Notes: generated by a model from the letters alone, not told the origin. A stretch of DNA of 64,000 bases from Dictyobacter aurantiacus (GCF_003967515.1 NZ_BIFQ01000001.1:5332001-5396000); one strand, 5' to 3'. Positions 27,652 to 36,737 are shown, counted from the first letter of the stretch. Numbers and translations are program-made.

Positions 27652-28257
27652 TCAGCTTTCCGACATCGAGCCGGTTGTGACCGCGCCGGAACGCTGGTAA
27701 TTCGCGATAATGATGCCATTGGGGGAGATCTGACTCTCCGTCACCTTGAACGCCGCTGGCATGGTGCCATCGGTAAACAGCCGTTTTCCACTGCCCAGCG
27801 TCAGCGGATAGATCTTGAGCCAGAACTCATCGACCAGATCATGCTTCATCAGCGTCTGGACGAGATTTGCACTGCCGTACACGTGCAGATCCGGACCTTC
27901 CTGCTGCTTGAGCTGGCTGACCTTTTCCGCGATGTCTCCGCCTAAAAACACGGAGGGCTGCCATTCGCTAGAAGTTATGGTATTCGAGGCGACGTACTTG
28001 GTTGCTGACATGACGCCGGGCCATATGTCGGCATGTTGCGGCCAGTACGGTTCCCAGATTTCAAAGGTTTTGCGCCCCAGCAACAGATCAAACGGCAGGC
28101 TCATCTGCTTCTTCATGGTGGCTCCAAGCACCTCGTCAGAATATGGAACTTGCCATCCGCCATACGCGAAGCCGCCGCTGGTATCTTCATCTGGCCCGCC
28201 TCCGGCCTGTATGACACCATCAAGGGTGATGAATTCGAGTACTATAACTTTTCTCAT
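27652..28257 (-). CDS. RibD C-terminal/dihydrofolate-reductase-like protein
   Basis: A 201-residue NADPH-type reductase fold. The family opening is VIVLEFITLDGVIQA; LLLGRKTFEIW is the nucleotide-loop motif; DLHVYGSANLVQTLMKHDLV is the C-terminal signature; and PLTLGSGKRLF closes the domain. These proteins are widespread DHFR-like reductases of mostly unknown substrate. AAAGGAA lies 6 nt before the ATG at 28257. Stand-alone gene. Confidence 0.9.
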   Translation of the reverse strand: MRKVIVLEFITLDGVIQAGGGPDEDTSGGFAYGGWQVPYSDEVLGATMKKQMSLPFDLLLGRKTFEIWEPYWPQHADIWPGVMSATKYVASNTITSSEWQPSVFLGGDIAEKVSQLKQQEGPDLHVYGSANLVQTLMKHDLVDEFWLKIYPLTLGSGKRLFTDGTMPAAFKVTESQISPNGIIIANYQRSGAVTTGSMSES

Positions 28258-28481
28258 GGTGTTTCCTTTTTTTCTCTCCCTCGTGCATTCGGCATGACTG
28301 ATGGAGAGCGTAGATGTTCTCGCACGTTGCGCGTCTATCTATTCTAATGGCGCAGCAAGAAAAAAACTTCTTGGATCTTGCTCACATCTTCCTCATCCTG
28401 GTAGCATGGCTGGGGCCAGAAAAAGCCCTCTTCAATGGTCGGCTCCAGCAGTCGCGTATTATGATCGTATTCTCAAACAAA

Positions 28482-28540
28482 GGTATTGCCCCCTGGGGCG
28501 CGTTGACGTGCGTGCTTCACGCGCCCCAGAGGGCGATACC
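28482..28540. terminator. 22-bp imperfect hairpin
   Basis: Arms 28482-28503 and 28519-28540 pair except for one wobble and one mismatch. It lies past the stop of the minus-strand gene at 28561. Confidence 0.65.
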
Positions 28541-28560
28541 AGCGGTTCTCCTGATAGCCG

Positions 28561-28803
28561 CTACTTCATCATAGCCGCGATAGCCATGACAAAGACAATA
28601 ATTGGCAGTGCTATAAAAATCACGCCCAGCACACGGTAACGCGTAACCGCCGCGTCGCTCGGTTCCGCGTTATCGTGGGTCAGCCAGCGCAACCGAGAAC
28701 GGGCAACTGCTCTGGCTTTGATAAGAAATGCCAATCCAATCACGATTGGCAGTACCAGGAAGAGAGAGACGCCAACGAGGCCGCCTATTGTATCACTGTT
28801 CAT
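28561..28803 (-). CDS. Two-helix membrane protein, DUF6199-like
   Basis: An 80-residue protein with two transmembrane helices (GLVGVSLFLVLPIVIGLAFL and LGVIFIALPIIVFVMAIAA) joined by a basic/acidic linker with AEPSDAAVTRYRV. The AEPSD-x-R-x-G linker resembles small membrane proteins grouped as DUF6199; this match is by eye. It is 23 nt downstream of the WXG100-associated large protein on the same strand and could be its last operon partner. Confidence 0.6.
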   Translation of the reverse strand: MNSDTIGGLVGVSLFLVLPIVIGLAFLIKARAVARSRLRWLTHDNAEPSDAAVTRYRVLGVIFIALPIIVFVMAIAAMMK

Positions 28804-28826
28804 CTTTCCTATTCCTCACCAGACGC

Positions 28827-30449
28827 CTACGAAGTGGGAACATTGAAGTAGGTTGGCCCCGAGAGCGCCTGAAAACCCTGGACAAACTTCTTAGGATCCT
28901 GACTGCTATCGGATGGAAGACCAACCATATTCAGAAAGGTACTCTGAGTATAGTCGACGCTCTTACCATAAACAAAAGGAAAGTGACTACTCAATTTCCA
29001 GCCTTCTTTCGTCTCCCCCGGCTCATCTGGTAGTGCCGTCAGATTGCGAACGCCGATGCCATCGCCTGGACCGAGCGATGCAGGCGGCTTGAAGTATGTG
29101 CCTGAGTTAGCCGCGCCGCTGACATCGCCAGTGTTACTATTGAGCCACATGGGCACAGCCGTACCGACAATTACTTCGCCTGTTGCCACCGCGACTCCCG
29201 CCGGCCCTCCAGTAGCCCCAAGCGCAATCTCGCCAATATCGATGCCATCGCTCGCCCAGTCAGTCGGGCTCTGAGGAACAATGGATGGATTACCTGTCCC
29301 TGCGTTATTATCGCCTGGAGCCACGTAGTCATAATAGTTGATGCCGCCTGCGGGTATCTGCGAGATTTGGGCGCCAATGAGCACTACATTTTCTAGCTGG
29401 AAGGGATTTTTATCCTGCGCCAGAGCTTGCACGATGTCATTCCCACCTTGATATCCCAGAATAGTCACCCTGGGATTGGTGATGCCGTTCATTGCGTCGT
29501 ACTCTTGAATCGCTTGCTGTACCAGCAGTGCGTTCTGCTGAGGAGTTTTGCCGCCACCCATAGAATTAACGGCTACCACTAATCCACCATCATTCGTCTG
29601 ATAGATTACTATTGGTGAGCCGTTGGGGGCGTGGATCAGATCCTGGAGAATCTCGCCTGTTGTCACTGTACCCGTCGCGGAAGCCCAGCCAATCTCGTCG
29701 TTGTAGATTCCGATCAGCCCGGAAACAGCATCATACCAGTCCGAGAAGGCACTCTGCTGATTGGTATAAATCTGCCCCAGCTGGTTTTTCGCTTCCGCCA
29801 GATAGTTATTCTCCTGCTGAACGCTCTGATTATGCATCTGCTTGTATTCATTTAGCATGGCGGTAGCATCCTTTGGTACCCGGCTGGTCTGTGTATCGTA
29901 GATATTCTGATACTGCTGCATGTTTTGAGATGATTTATACTGGAGGTAGCCCCATATGCCCTCTTTCGCCTGTTCGAGCTGGCTCAGGAGATATGATTTA
30001 CCCAGGTCAAGTACACCACCAACATCAACATAACTGATTAATGTATCATCCCTCATTTGAGTGGTAGCATCCTGGTAGGACATTCCATAGTAGTCAAGCC
30101 CTCCTATGTCACCAGCCATCACTGAAGGTGGTATATAATTGTCAATCTGGCTACCGTATGTCTGGTTCATCGTGTGAATCTGCTTGTTAATATGGTCGCT
30201 GGACATACCAAATTCACTCAATTTCTGCTCCATCCGGCTGCTAATCGCGATATTGTTCTCAACCGCCTGAGCAAACATCGTGGCGCCCATGCCCGCGAAT
30301 TTAACCTCGTAACTGTCAACCAGGTTATTTTTGTGATCGCGCAAATGCTGATCCGCATTCTGAAAATTGCTGATGACTTTAGGAATATACGAGGTAATCG
30401 CCGATAGTCCTTCGTTGAATGAGCGTGTTACATCATCGAAGGTTGTCAT
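28827..30449 (-). CDS. Large WXG100-associated protein with inactive-looking hydrolase domain
   Basis: 540 residues. Residues ~1-240 are long helices of the kind found in type VII (ESX) substrates. Residues ~270-420 resemble an alpha/beta-hydrolase domain of the DUF1023 kind: VTILGYQGGNDIVQAL occupies the elbow position (G-x-S-x-G expected), but Ser is Gln; NVVLIGAQISQIP follows as in that family. The C-terminus contains Gly/Ala-rich GEIALGATGGPAGVAVATGE. AAAAAGGAG lies 6 nt before the ATG at 30449. It is 50 nt after a small helical partner gene. Role inferred: secreted effector or ligand-binding protein. Confidence 0.6.
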   Translation of the reverse strand: MTTFDDVTRSFNEGLSAITSYIPKVISNFQNADQHLRDHKNNLVDSYEVKFAGMGATMFAQAVENNIAISSRMEQKLSEFGMSSDHINKQIHTMNQTYGSQIDNYIPPSVMAGDIGGLDYYGMSYQDATTQMRDDTLISYVDVGGVLDLGKSYLLSQLEQAKEGIWGYLQYKSSQNMQQYQNIYDTQTSRVPKDATAMLNEYKQMHNQSVQQENNYLAEAKNQLGQIYTNQQSAFSDWYDAVSGLIGIYNDEIGWASATGTVTTGEILQDLIHAPNGSPIVIYQTNDGGLVVAVNSMGGGKTPQQNALLVQQAIQEYDAMNGITNPRVTILGYQGGNDIVQALAQDKNPFQLENVVLIGAQISQIPAGGINYYDYVAPGDNNAGTGNPSIVPQSPTDWASDGIDIGEIALGATGGPAGVAVATGEVIVGTAVPMWLNSNTGDVSGAANSGTYFKPPASLGPGDGIGVRNLTALPDEPGETKEGWKLSSHFPFVYGKSVDYTQSTFLNMVGLPSDSSQDPKKFVQGFQALSGPTYFNVPTS

Positions 30450-30499
30450 TGCAAACTCCTTTTTGCTCTTTCTCAAAAAGGTGGAGATAGCTTCTACCT

Positions 30500-30865
30500 T
30501 TATCCAATAGGAAACTGCTCTGGCCCGTCAAAATTCGTGCTGGGCGTAGGTTTAAATGTAGCCATCGTCTTGATTTCGTTCTCCTCCGTTGCGTTTGCAC
30601 TATCCTGCAGGGCATCGCCTATATGCTGCCGATCCTGGAAGAGCTGAGTAAATCCAGTCGTATGAATATTGATAAATTGATAGAAGGTCGAGTAAAGCTG
30701 CGTGGGGAAATTAGTATTGTTAATGCGGGTAAGCGTATTCTGAAAATCTTGTACACCCTCTGGCTCTGAACCCATGAGCTTCTGGGCGTCTGCCTTGACT
30801 TGCTGCCCAACCGAATGGACATAAGCGGGATCAATAATGATCCTATCGCCCGGAGCGAATGCCAT
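30500..30865 (-). CDS. WXG100/ESAT-6-like small helical protein
   Basis: 121 residues, predicted as a helix-turn-helix hairpin (residues ~12-95) with an extended polar C-terminus. It begins MAFAPGDRIIIDPAYVHSVG, like small ESX substrates and LXG/WXG partners, although the central W-x-G is not conserved (PTQLYSTFYQF at the turn). There is no signal peptide. GAAAGGATT lies upstream of the ATG at 30865. First gene of a likely operon with the 540-residue protein, with which it may be co-secreted. Family assignment is tentative. Confidence 0.5.
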   Translation of the reverse strand: MAFAPGDRIIIDPAYVHSVGQQVKADAQKLMGSEPEGVQDFQNTLTRINNTNFPTQLYSTFYQFINIHTTGFTQLFQDRQHIGDALQDSANATEENEIKTMATFKPTPSTNFDGPEQFPIG

Positions 30866-31055
30866 AGTTTGTGAATCCTTTCAATGAACTGATCTGGCTA
30901 TTTTAGTGTTGGTCAGGAAGAGGCGCATGCACTTAAAAGAGAAAGCCCTGATTCCTCGGTTCTATATTACTATAGTATCTCGGGCTCTATATTACTATAT
31001 TATCTTGCTTTTGTCATAAAAAGTACTATAAACTATGAGTCAGATTTTTTGTGAA

Positions 31056-31217
31056 CTATTTCACCACGTAGCTGACGGAACTACCGCGCTGGTTCTTCGC
31101 TCCTGTATAGTAGATGGTTCCGCAGAGGTCTCTGCCCACATGTAGCCACTGCTCTTTAGTTCGCACTGATGCGTCAGAATCTAGGGCAGTGGGGGGATCT
31201 TCTTGTAGCTCTTCCAT
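31056..31217 (-). CDS. Small hypothetical protein (53 aa)
   Basis: MEELQEDPPTALD starts an acidic head, then TKEQWLHVGRDLCGTIYYTG and a beta-like end SSVSYVVK. AGGAGG lies 4 nt before the ATG at 31217, an excellent site, and the frame is compact. Upstream sequence 31218-31273 has no other gene. No family recognised; the C-terminal half could be a small beta-sheet domain. Confidence 0.45.
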   Translation of the reverse strand: MEELQEDPPTALDSDASVRTKEQWLHVGRDLCGTIYYTGAKNQRGSSVSYVVK

Positions 31218-31273
31218 AGGTCCTCCTGTTCGTTTCTCCTACTCTATCATGGCTTCTTCAGAGCCTCAATATA

Positions 31274-32239
31274 CTAGGCCAGCACGACGATGATCAGGTA
31301 GAGGAGATAACCAGCGACGAGCAGGCTCCCCATCAGGCGTGTGATCTTTCCGTACCAGACACACGCCAGCAGCGCCAGGTGGGCGACGATCATGATGGGC
31401 AGGGCGATCAGGCGCAGCGGCGCGTCCACCGGCAGAGGGTGGATGGCGGCGGCGAGTCCAAGGGTGACGAGCAGATTGTAGGCGAAAGAGCCGAGGATGC
31501 CCCCGATCAGGATGTCCGATTGCCGCTTGCGCGCGCTGCTGATGCCGAGCGCGATCATCTCGGCGCCTGTGCCGAGCGAGACGATGGTGGCTCCGATCAC
31601 CCCCTGATCCAGCCCGACGCTATTGGCCAGGCGTAAGGCTCCCTCCACCAGCGCGGGACCCCCGATGGCCATCGCCACCAGCCCGCCAATGGTGAGCAGC
31701 AGCGGCCGCCAGCGCTGGCGCCGGCCGCCGGGTTGCTCCTGCTCATCGTCGTCATCATCATCGTCATCATGCTCTCCCATGCGTTCGATCGCCGTTCGAT
31801 CGGTGCGAAATAAGAAGATGGTATAGCCAGCAAAGATGAGGAGCAGGCAGATCCCTGCCAGCCGGGACACTGTACCCGGCACGAGCAAGATGATGGGAAT
31901 GGCCGATACCACTGTGGCGATGATGGCCTGCCGCCGTACGTTGCGGTGAATGGACAGGGGTACGATGAGGGCGCTGAGACCCAGGGCGATCGTGGTAATG
32001 GTCACGTTGGTGCCGATGACGTTGCCCACTGCCAGTGCGGGGGCGCCACGCGCGGAGGCGATGGCCGCGGTCAGCATCTCCTCCGGCTCCAGTCCAGCCA
32101 GCAGCACGCCGATGACCAGCGCACTGACCCCAAGCGTGCGGGCCAGATCGTTCGCCCCATCCATGAACCAATCAGCCCCTCTCAGCAGCAGGATGGTCCC
32201 GATGAGCAGCAGCCCAAGGGAGAAAAGCAGCGGCAGCAT
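31274..32239 (-). CDS. Calcium/sodium or cation antiporter (NCX/CaCA family)
   Basis: A 321-residue membrane protein with ten to eleven helices in two inverted halves. The alpha-1 repeat is GLEPEEMLTAAIASARGAP followed by GNVIGTN; alpha-2 is GTGAEMIALGISSARKRQ followed by GGILGSFAYNLL. These carry the acidic ion-binding residues of CaCA exchangers. Between them a cytosolic acidic loop holds eight consecutive Asp (EHDDDDDDDDEQEQ), a likely Ca2+ sensor. The ATG at 32239 overlaps the stop of the CDF-like gene (TGATG), so translation is coupled. Confidence 0.88.
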   Translation of the reverse strand: MLPLLFSLGLLLIGTILLLRGADWFMDGANDLARTLGVSALVIGVLLAGLEPEEMLTAAIASARGAPALAVGNVIGTNVTITTIALGLSALIVPLSIHRNVRRQAIIATVVSAIPIILLVPGTVSRLAGICLLLIFAGYTIFLFRTDRTAIERMGEHDDDDDDDDEQEQPGGRRQRWRPLLLTIGGLVAMAIGGPALVEGALRLANSVGLDQGVIGATIVSLGTGAEMIALGISSARKRQSDILIGGILGSFAYNLLVTLGLAAAIHPLPVDAPLRLIALPIMIVAHLALLACVWYGKITRLMGSLLVAGYLLYLIIVVLA

Positions 32240-32844
32240 CAGGCTTCCTCTTTCTGTGGATGGGAAGTGCTCCCGCGCAAGGCATGCAGCGCTTCCCTGA
32301 TGCCGTAGTACACAATGACGAGCGAGGCCAGGGGATCGGCCCACCACCAGCCAAAGAGGGCGTTGAGCAGCAGTCCCAGCAGGACCGCTCCGGCCAGGTA
32401 GGCATCAACCAGGGTGACGCGCCCTTCTGTCAGCAGGACCTCGTTCTGCAGTTGTCGTCCGGTGAGCCGCTTGCCAAGGGCGAGCAGCAGCATGGCGATG
32501 AAGGTGGCCGCGATCCAGACGATTCCTCCGACGGAGGTTGAGGGATGCGTTCCGGTCAGGAGCGTGATCAGCAATTGCGCCACGATGTAGATGACCAGGG
32601 CAATGAAGGCGCTGCCGATCAGGCGCAGCGCCAGGTGTTCGCGCTGCTGGTTGATGCCTCTGAGTTGCCAGACGACGACAACCGAGGCGAATATCTCGAT
32701 TAGCGAGTCCAGCCCGAAGCCCGCCAGGGCGACCGAGCGAGCCGCGATGGCGGCGATAATGACGATAACGACACCGACGACGTTCCAGCCCAGGGTCAGA
32801 TATTCAAGCCATAATCCTCGCTTGATAAGTGCAGCAGTGTTCAA
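32239..32844 (-). CDS. CDF-like cation transporter
   Basis: A ~201-residue membrane protein with six helices. SVALAGFGLDSLIEIFASVV carries the G-F-G-x-D-S-x-x-E signature of cation-diffusion-like carriers, and LFGWWWADPLASLVIVYYGI holds the D of the second site. TTG 32844 is chosen because GGAG lies 7 nt upstream; a GTG at 32931 has no good site and would add 29 residues. It is paralogous to the gene at 34852 and coupled to the exchanger gene by TGATG. Both probably export divalent cations together. Confidence 0.82.
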   Translation of the reverse strand: MNTAALIKRGLWLEYLTLGWNVVGVVIVIIAAIAARSVALAGFGLDSLIEIFASVVVVWQLRGINQQREHLALRLIGSAFIALVIYIVAQLLITLLTGTHPSTSVGGIVWIAATFIAMLLLALGKRLTGRQLQNEVLLTEGRVTLVDAYLAGAVLLGLLLNALFGWWWADPLASLVIVYYGIREALHALRGSTSHPQKEEA

Positions 32845-32989
32845 ATAATATCTCCAGTCTCTATGATGGATGGGGCAAGCATGGTCGCTTGCGGATGATA
32901 TGTGGATTATTGGTGGTATCCCATCCTCCACTTTGAATGAATGTATCTGAAAAAGGATGCAGCCGTCAAGCCCGGTTACGAGGGATTGT

Positions 32990-33727
32990 TTAAGTAAGAT
33001 CGAAACGCTGCATCTGCTCTGGCAGCTCGGCCAGGCTGGCCAGGCGCAGGTCTGGCCGATACGTTTCGGGTGATTTAGGGCCGATCAGCACGGTATGGGC
33101 GCCCAGCCGCGCCGCCTGGTCGATGCAGTCCGGCCGATCATCGACGATCAGCGCCTCCGCTGGCTCTATGCCAAGATCGGCGAAGACGCGTTCATAATAG
33201 CGCGGCGTCAGCTTGAACGTATCGATCAGGTCCGGGCCATACAGCCGGCCAAAGCAGTCCCGCACCTCCATCCCCTCCAGATAGTAGGCCAGTTCATTCG
33301 ACGGTTCTCCCGATGCCGTATGCAGCGTGTAACCCGCGTCATAGAGTCGCCGAATGGCCTGCGCCGCGCCAGGAAACGCCGAGCGCACACGCGGAATGAT
33401 AAAGGCGTTGGCCTGCTCGACCAGCTCAATGCACTCCTCTTCTACTGGACAGGAAATATTCAGCAGCGCGCACATCCCACCCAGCCAGTCCAGCCCATAT
33501 TGACGATAGAAGCTGGCATAATCGGACGCCGCCTCCAGCCGCCGCTCCCAGTTTGGAGGCTCAAACATCTGCTCCATCACATCCAGGTTCGCCTCGGCCC
33601 ATGCCAGAGCTGTCCCCCCTAAGCGCGGAGGAAAGAACTCACCCACCAGCCGCCGCCACTGCGGCCCCCGCAGCGCATTATCGTTCATTACCCCACCATC
33701 GTCCAAAAAAATAGTAACGCGACCCAT
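32990..33727 (-). CDS. HAD-superfamily hydrolase
   Basis: 245 residues. Motif I is FLDDGGVMND (nucleophile Asp; the usual second Asp is Gly, as in some dehalogenase-like members), motif II LHTASG, motif III Lys in FKLTPRYY, motif IV LIVDDRPDCIDQAARLG. A helical cap domain lies at ~20-110. Likely a phosphatase acting on a small metabolite; substrate unknown. The ATG at 33727 is preceded by GAGGGATTCAGG. Confidence 0.85.
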   Translation of the reverse strand: MGRVTIFLDDGGVMNDNALRGPQWRRLVGEFFPPRLGGTALAWAEANLDVMEQMFEPPNWERRLEAASDYASFYRQYGLDWLGGMCALLNISCPVEEECIELVEQANAFIIPRVRSAFPGAAQAIRRLYDAGYTLHTASGEPSNELAYYLEGMEVRDCFGRLYGPDLIDTFKLTPRYYERVFADLGIEPAEALIVDDRPDCIDQAARLGAHTVLIGPKSPETYRPDLRLASLAELPEQMQRFDLT

Positions 33728-33799
33728 ACCTGAATCCCTCCATATGTTCGGACCTCGCGTCCGATTCTCCTCTCAACGCACGAAACGTTCCTTAAATAT

Positions 33800-34644
33800 G
33801 AAAACGTATCCCCATATGGGAACGCTCACCCAATACGAAAACGTATCCCCATATGGGAACGCTCACCCAATACGAAAACGTATCCCCATATGGGAACGCT
33901 CACCCAATACGAAAACGTATCCCCATATGGGAACGCTCACCCAATACGAAAACGTATCCCCATATCGGATACCCCTCCAACGCGAAAAAGCATCCCCATA
34001 TCGGATACCCCTCCAACGCGAAAAAGCATCCCCATATCGGATACCCCTCCAACGCGAAAAAGCATCCCCATATCGAATGCCCACCCAATGCGAAAATGCA
34101 TCCGTAGGCGGCATAGGATTGCGGCCTGCTAAACACGTGAAACGCCCGAAAAGCAGCAATCCGGCCTTGTGCATGCCGCCCTGTTCACGTACGCAATGTC
34201 GCCCGTAGGCTTGTGCATGCCGCTCCGTTCACGTACGCAATGTCGCCCGTAGGCTTGTGCATGCCGCTCCGTTCACGTACGCAATGTCGCCCGTAGGCTT
34301 GTGCATGCCGCTCCGTTCACGTACGCAATGTCGCCCGTAGGCTTGTGCATGCCGCTCCGTTCACGTACGCAATGTCGCCCGTAGGCTTGTGCATGCCGCT
34401 CCGTTGGCGTCCGATCGGCTGGCTTAGACATGGTGGTAGGGTAATCATCATCGTCTTTTAGGAACAAATCGTACGTGAACAGGGCGGCATGCGCAAGGCC
34501 GGATTGCTGCTTTTCATACACTTCGAGTTTATCATAAGGGCGCAATCCTATGCCGCCTACGGATGCATTTTCGCGTTGGGTGGGCATCCGATATGGGGGT
34601 GCATTTTCGCGTTGGGTGGGCATCCGATATGGGGGTGCATTTTC
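33800..34644. repeat. Large symmetrical tandem-repeat/palindrome array (copy 2)
   Basis: Left arm: four 37-bp units (33800-33947; GAAAACGTATCCCCATATGG start) and four 36-bp units (33948-34091). Middle: the composite palindrome 34104-34560, including five 44-bp direct repeats (34183-34402; start GTTCACGTACGCAATGTCGC). Right arm: two 36-bp units in inverse orientation (34573-34644). The whole ~845 bp is an imperfect nested palindrome between divergent HAD and CDF genes. Units lack unique spacers, so it is not a CRISPR. Open frames across it are artefacts. Confidence 0.85.
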
Positions 34645-34851
34645 GCGTTATGGCAAGCGATTTTTATACCGTCTCATTTTAACGTCGAAAAATTCCGAAC
34701 CCCTCCCCATTTCGGAGCATATGTCTACAAATACAGCTTCCTTGACAGCGAGGGCCTCCCATTTTATCATACTTATAGTTATCACAAGCAAAAATGGGTA
34801 GGAGATGCCTGCCCTCGCTCTATATATATGCGACGAGAGGTATTGTCTTTC

Positions 34852-35535
34852 ATGGCTCGTTCTCTTTCTACATCATCCCAGACACCAGGACGCCGGGGAC
34901 AGGTGCGGCTGGGCATCGGCATCGAGCTGATTACTATTGGGTGGATGGTGATCGAGGCGACGGTCGCCCTCACTACCGGCATCCTCTCGCGCAGCGTTTC
35001 GCTGGAGGGGTTCGGCATCGATAGCATCATTGAGCTGATCGCCGGTGGTATCCTGCTGTGGCGGCTGCTCGTCGAGCAGCGCGGCGGATCGGAGGAGCGC
35101 GTCGAGCTGGCCGAGCGCCGGGCGTCCTGGGTGACCGCTCTGGGCCTGTTCGCGCTGGCTGTCTATATCGTCATCGACAGCGGCTGGACCTTTTTGAAGC
35201 AGATCCATCCGGAGTCCTCCTGGTGGGGACTGGGCCTCGCGCTGGCCGCCGCCATCATCATGCCCTTGTTGTGGCAGGGGAAACTGCGCGTCGCCCGCCG
35301 CATCGGTAGCGCCGCCCTCAAGGCCGACGCTGCCTGCAGCGTTACCTGCGCCTACATGTCGCTCGCCCTGCTGGTGGGCTTGCTCCTCAACCGCCTCCTT
35401 GGCTGGTGGTGGGCTGATCCTCTGGCTGGACTCGCCCTCGTCTACTTCATCGTGCGCGAAGGCCGCGAAGCCTGGCATGAAGCTCGCACCGGCGAAGCCT
35501 GCTCCTGCTGCTCCGACGAGGATGACGACTGCTGA
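34852..35535 (+). CDS. CDF-like cation transporter, paralogue
   Basis: 227 residues, six helices; SRSVSLEGFGIDSIIELIAG carries the G-F-G-x-D-S-x-x-E signature, and LGWWWADPLAGLALVYFI matches the paralogue at 32239-32844. Its tail EACSCCSDEDDDC adds four Cys and acidic residues, a probable metal-binding finger absent in the paralogue. ATG 34852 has GAGAGG 11 nt upstream; ATG 34828 is possible. The frame continues upstream into the repeat array, which is not coding. Stand-alone gene. Confidence 0.82.
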   Translation: MARSLSTSSQTPGRRGQVRLGIGIELITIGWMVIEATVALTTGILSRSVSLEGFGIDSIIELIAGGILLWRLLVEQRGGSEERVELAERRASWVTALGLFALAVYIVIDSGWTFLKQIHPESSWWGLGLALAAAIIMPLLWQGKLRVARRIGSAALKADAACSVTCAYMSLALLVGLLLNRLLGWWWADPLAGLALVYFIVREGREAWHEARTGEACSCCSDEDDDC

Positions 35536-35661
35536 GCCAGTTTCTTCTATCGTGGCGGGCTCATATGCTATAAGCATAAAAATCCTCTTTTGTTGCATCG
35601 CTGCCATCTGGTATGGTAGCAGTATGCACGAAATAAAGTAGCAAAAAGAGGAGGAACAGCC

Positions 35662-36417
35662 ATGAAGATTGCGGCACTCTATGATATCCACGGCAACCTG
35701 CCAGCGCTGAATGCGGTGCTGTCTGAGCTAGAAGAGGTGCGCTCCGACCTGATCGTGGTGGGCGGCGATATCGTTTCGGGACCCATGCCGTCGCAAACAT
35801 TGGAGCGTCTCGTCGCGCTCGGCGACCGCGTCCGCTTCATTCGAGGTAACGGTGATCGCGAGGTCGTCATGATCTTCGATGGTCAGCCCCTACCTCCCGC
35901 CATGTCGGAGGAGGTACGCGTAATTACAAGCTGGGTGGCCGGCCAATTCACGCGCTCGCAGCGCGACTTCCTGGCGGCACTCCCGGAGCGTATTACGCTC
36001 TCCATCTCCGGATTGGGCGACATCCTGTTCTGTCACGCCACTCCCCGCAACGACGAAGAGATCTTCACCACCAACTCCCCGCGGGAGCGCCTGGCGACCA
36101 TCTTCGCCGGTGTCCAGACGCCGATCGTCGTCTGCGGCCACACCCACGTCCAGTTCGAGATCCCATTCGAGGGCCTGCGCATCATCAATTCCGGCAGCGT
36201 TGGCATGCCCTACGCCGACCAGCCTGGCGCCTACTGGCTCCTGCTCGACGAACAGGGACCCCACTTCCGCCGCACCCCTTACGACCTGCAGGCCGCCGCC
36301 CAGGCCATCGAAGCCAGCGGCTACCCCCAGGCCCACGAATTCGCCACCGAAAACGTTCTCACCGTCCCCACCGCCGCCGAAGCCATGGAGATCTTCGAAC
36401 GCCTCGCCCACGATTGA
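35662..36417 (+). CDS. Metallophosphoesterase (YfcE-like)
   Basis: 251 residues of the calcineurin-like fold: D-x-H is ALYDIHGNLPAL, GD is VVGGDIVSGP, GN-D is FIRGNGDREV, H is LFCHATPRND, GHxH is VVCGHTHVQFE. These five blocks bind the two catalytic metals. Substrate unknown (phosphodiester). AGAGGAGG lies before the ATG at 35662. A paralogue is at 61668-62405. Confidence 0.93.
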   Translation: MKIAALYDIHGNLPALNAVLSELEEVRSDLIVVGGDIVSGPMPSQTLERLVALGDRVRFIRGNGDREVVMIFDGQPLPPAMSEEVRVITSWVAGQFTRSQRDFLAALPERITLSISGLGDILFCHATPRNDEEIFTTNSPRERLATIFAGVQTPIVVCGHTHVQFEIPFEGLRIINSGSVGMPYADQPGAYWLLLDEQGPHFRRTPYDLQAAAQAIEASGYPQAHEFATENVLTVPTAAEAMEIFERLAHD

Positions 36418-36440
36418 ACGCCCCACCGCCAAAACCGCCC

Positions 36441-36630
36441 CTCGGGCCTTGCGCCCGATTACCCCTCGACGCACATCAAGGCCCGCCGTAGGTTCGGGCC
36501 TTGCGCCCGATTACCCCTCCCCCATACATGGATGCCCGTTAAAAACGTTCGGTGACATTTTTGAACATTATCGTATTTAATGGACATGGTCGTGTGGAGA
36601 GATAAATCGGGCGCAAGGCCCGAACCTACG
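36441..36630. repeat. REP-like short repeats beside the RAYT gene
   Basis: Two direct units (TCGGGCCTTGCGCCCGATTA at 36443-36462 and 36494-36513; the second is preceded by GTAGGTTC) and one inverse unit at 36606-36630 form a palindromic pair. The cores CGGGCCTTGCGCCCG fold into hairpins. Similar units occur at 14899 and 48094. They lie within 110 bp of a RAYT-type transposase gene, the class of enzyme known to act on REP palindromes. Confidence 0.65.
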
Positions 36631-36662
36631 TTATCTCTTTTCTTGTTGCCAGGTAGAATGGG

Positions 36663-36702
36663 AAGGGTAATGGATACCGCTCGATCCTTTTCCATTACCC
36701 TT
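36663..36702. terminator. Terminator of the RAYT gene
   Basis: AAGGGTAATGGA and TCCATTACCCTT form 12-bp arms with a 16-nt loop, 35 nt past the stop on the minus strand. Confidence 0.65.
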
Positions 36703-36737
36703 ATTAGCGCATGAAAAACCGCGACAGCCTGTTTGCT

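Noticed and set aside
32239..32931. GTG 32931 as start of the CDF-like gene
   Set aside because: No ribosome site, and the extra 29 residues are not hydrophobic or conserved with the paralogue. TTG 32844 fits better.
33744..34208. 154-codon repeat peptide frame
   Set aside because: It runs through the 37/36-bp tandem repeats only and has no homology or ribosome site.
33800..34402. CRISPR array
   Set aside because: Units abut each other or differ only by small changes; there are no unique spacers and no cas genes in the window.
34489..34851. N-terminal extension of the CDF-like gene into the repeat array
   Set aside because: The extension encodes repeat sequence. The real start is ATG 34852 (or 34828), right before the first transmembrane helix.
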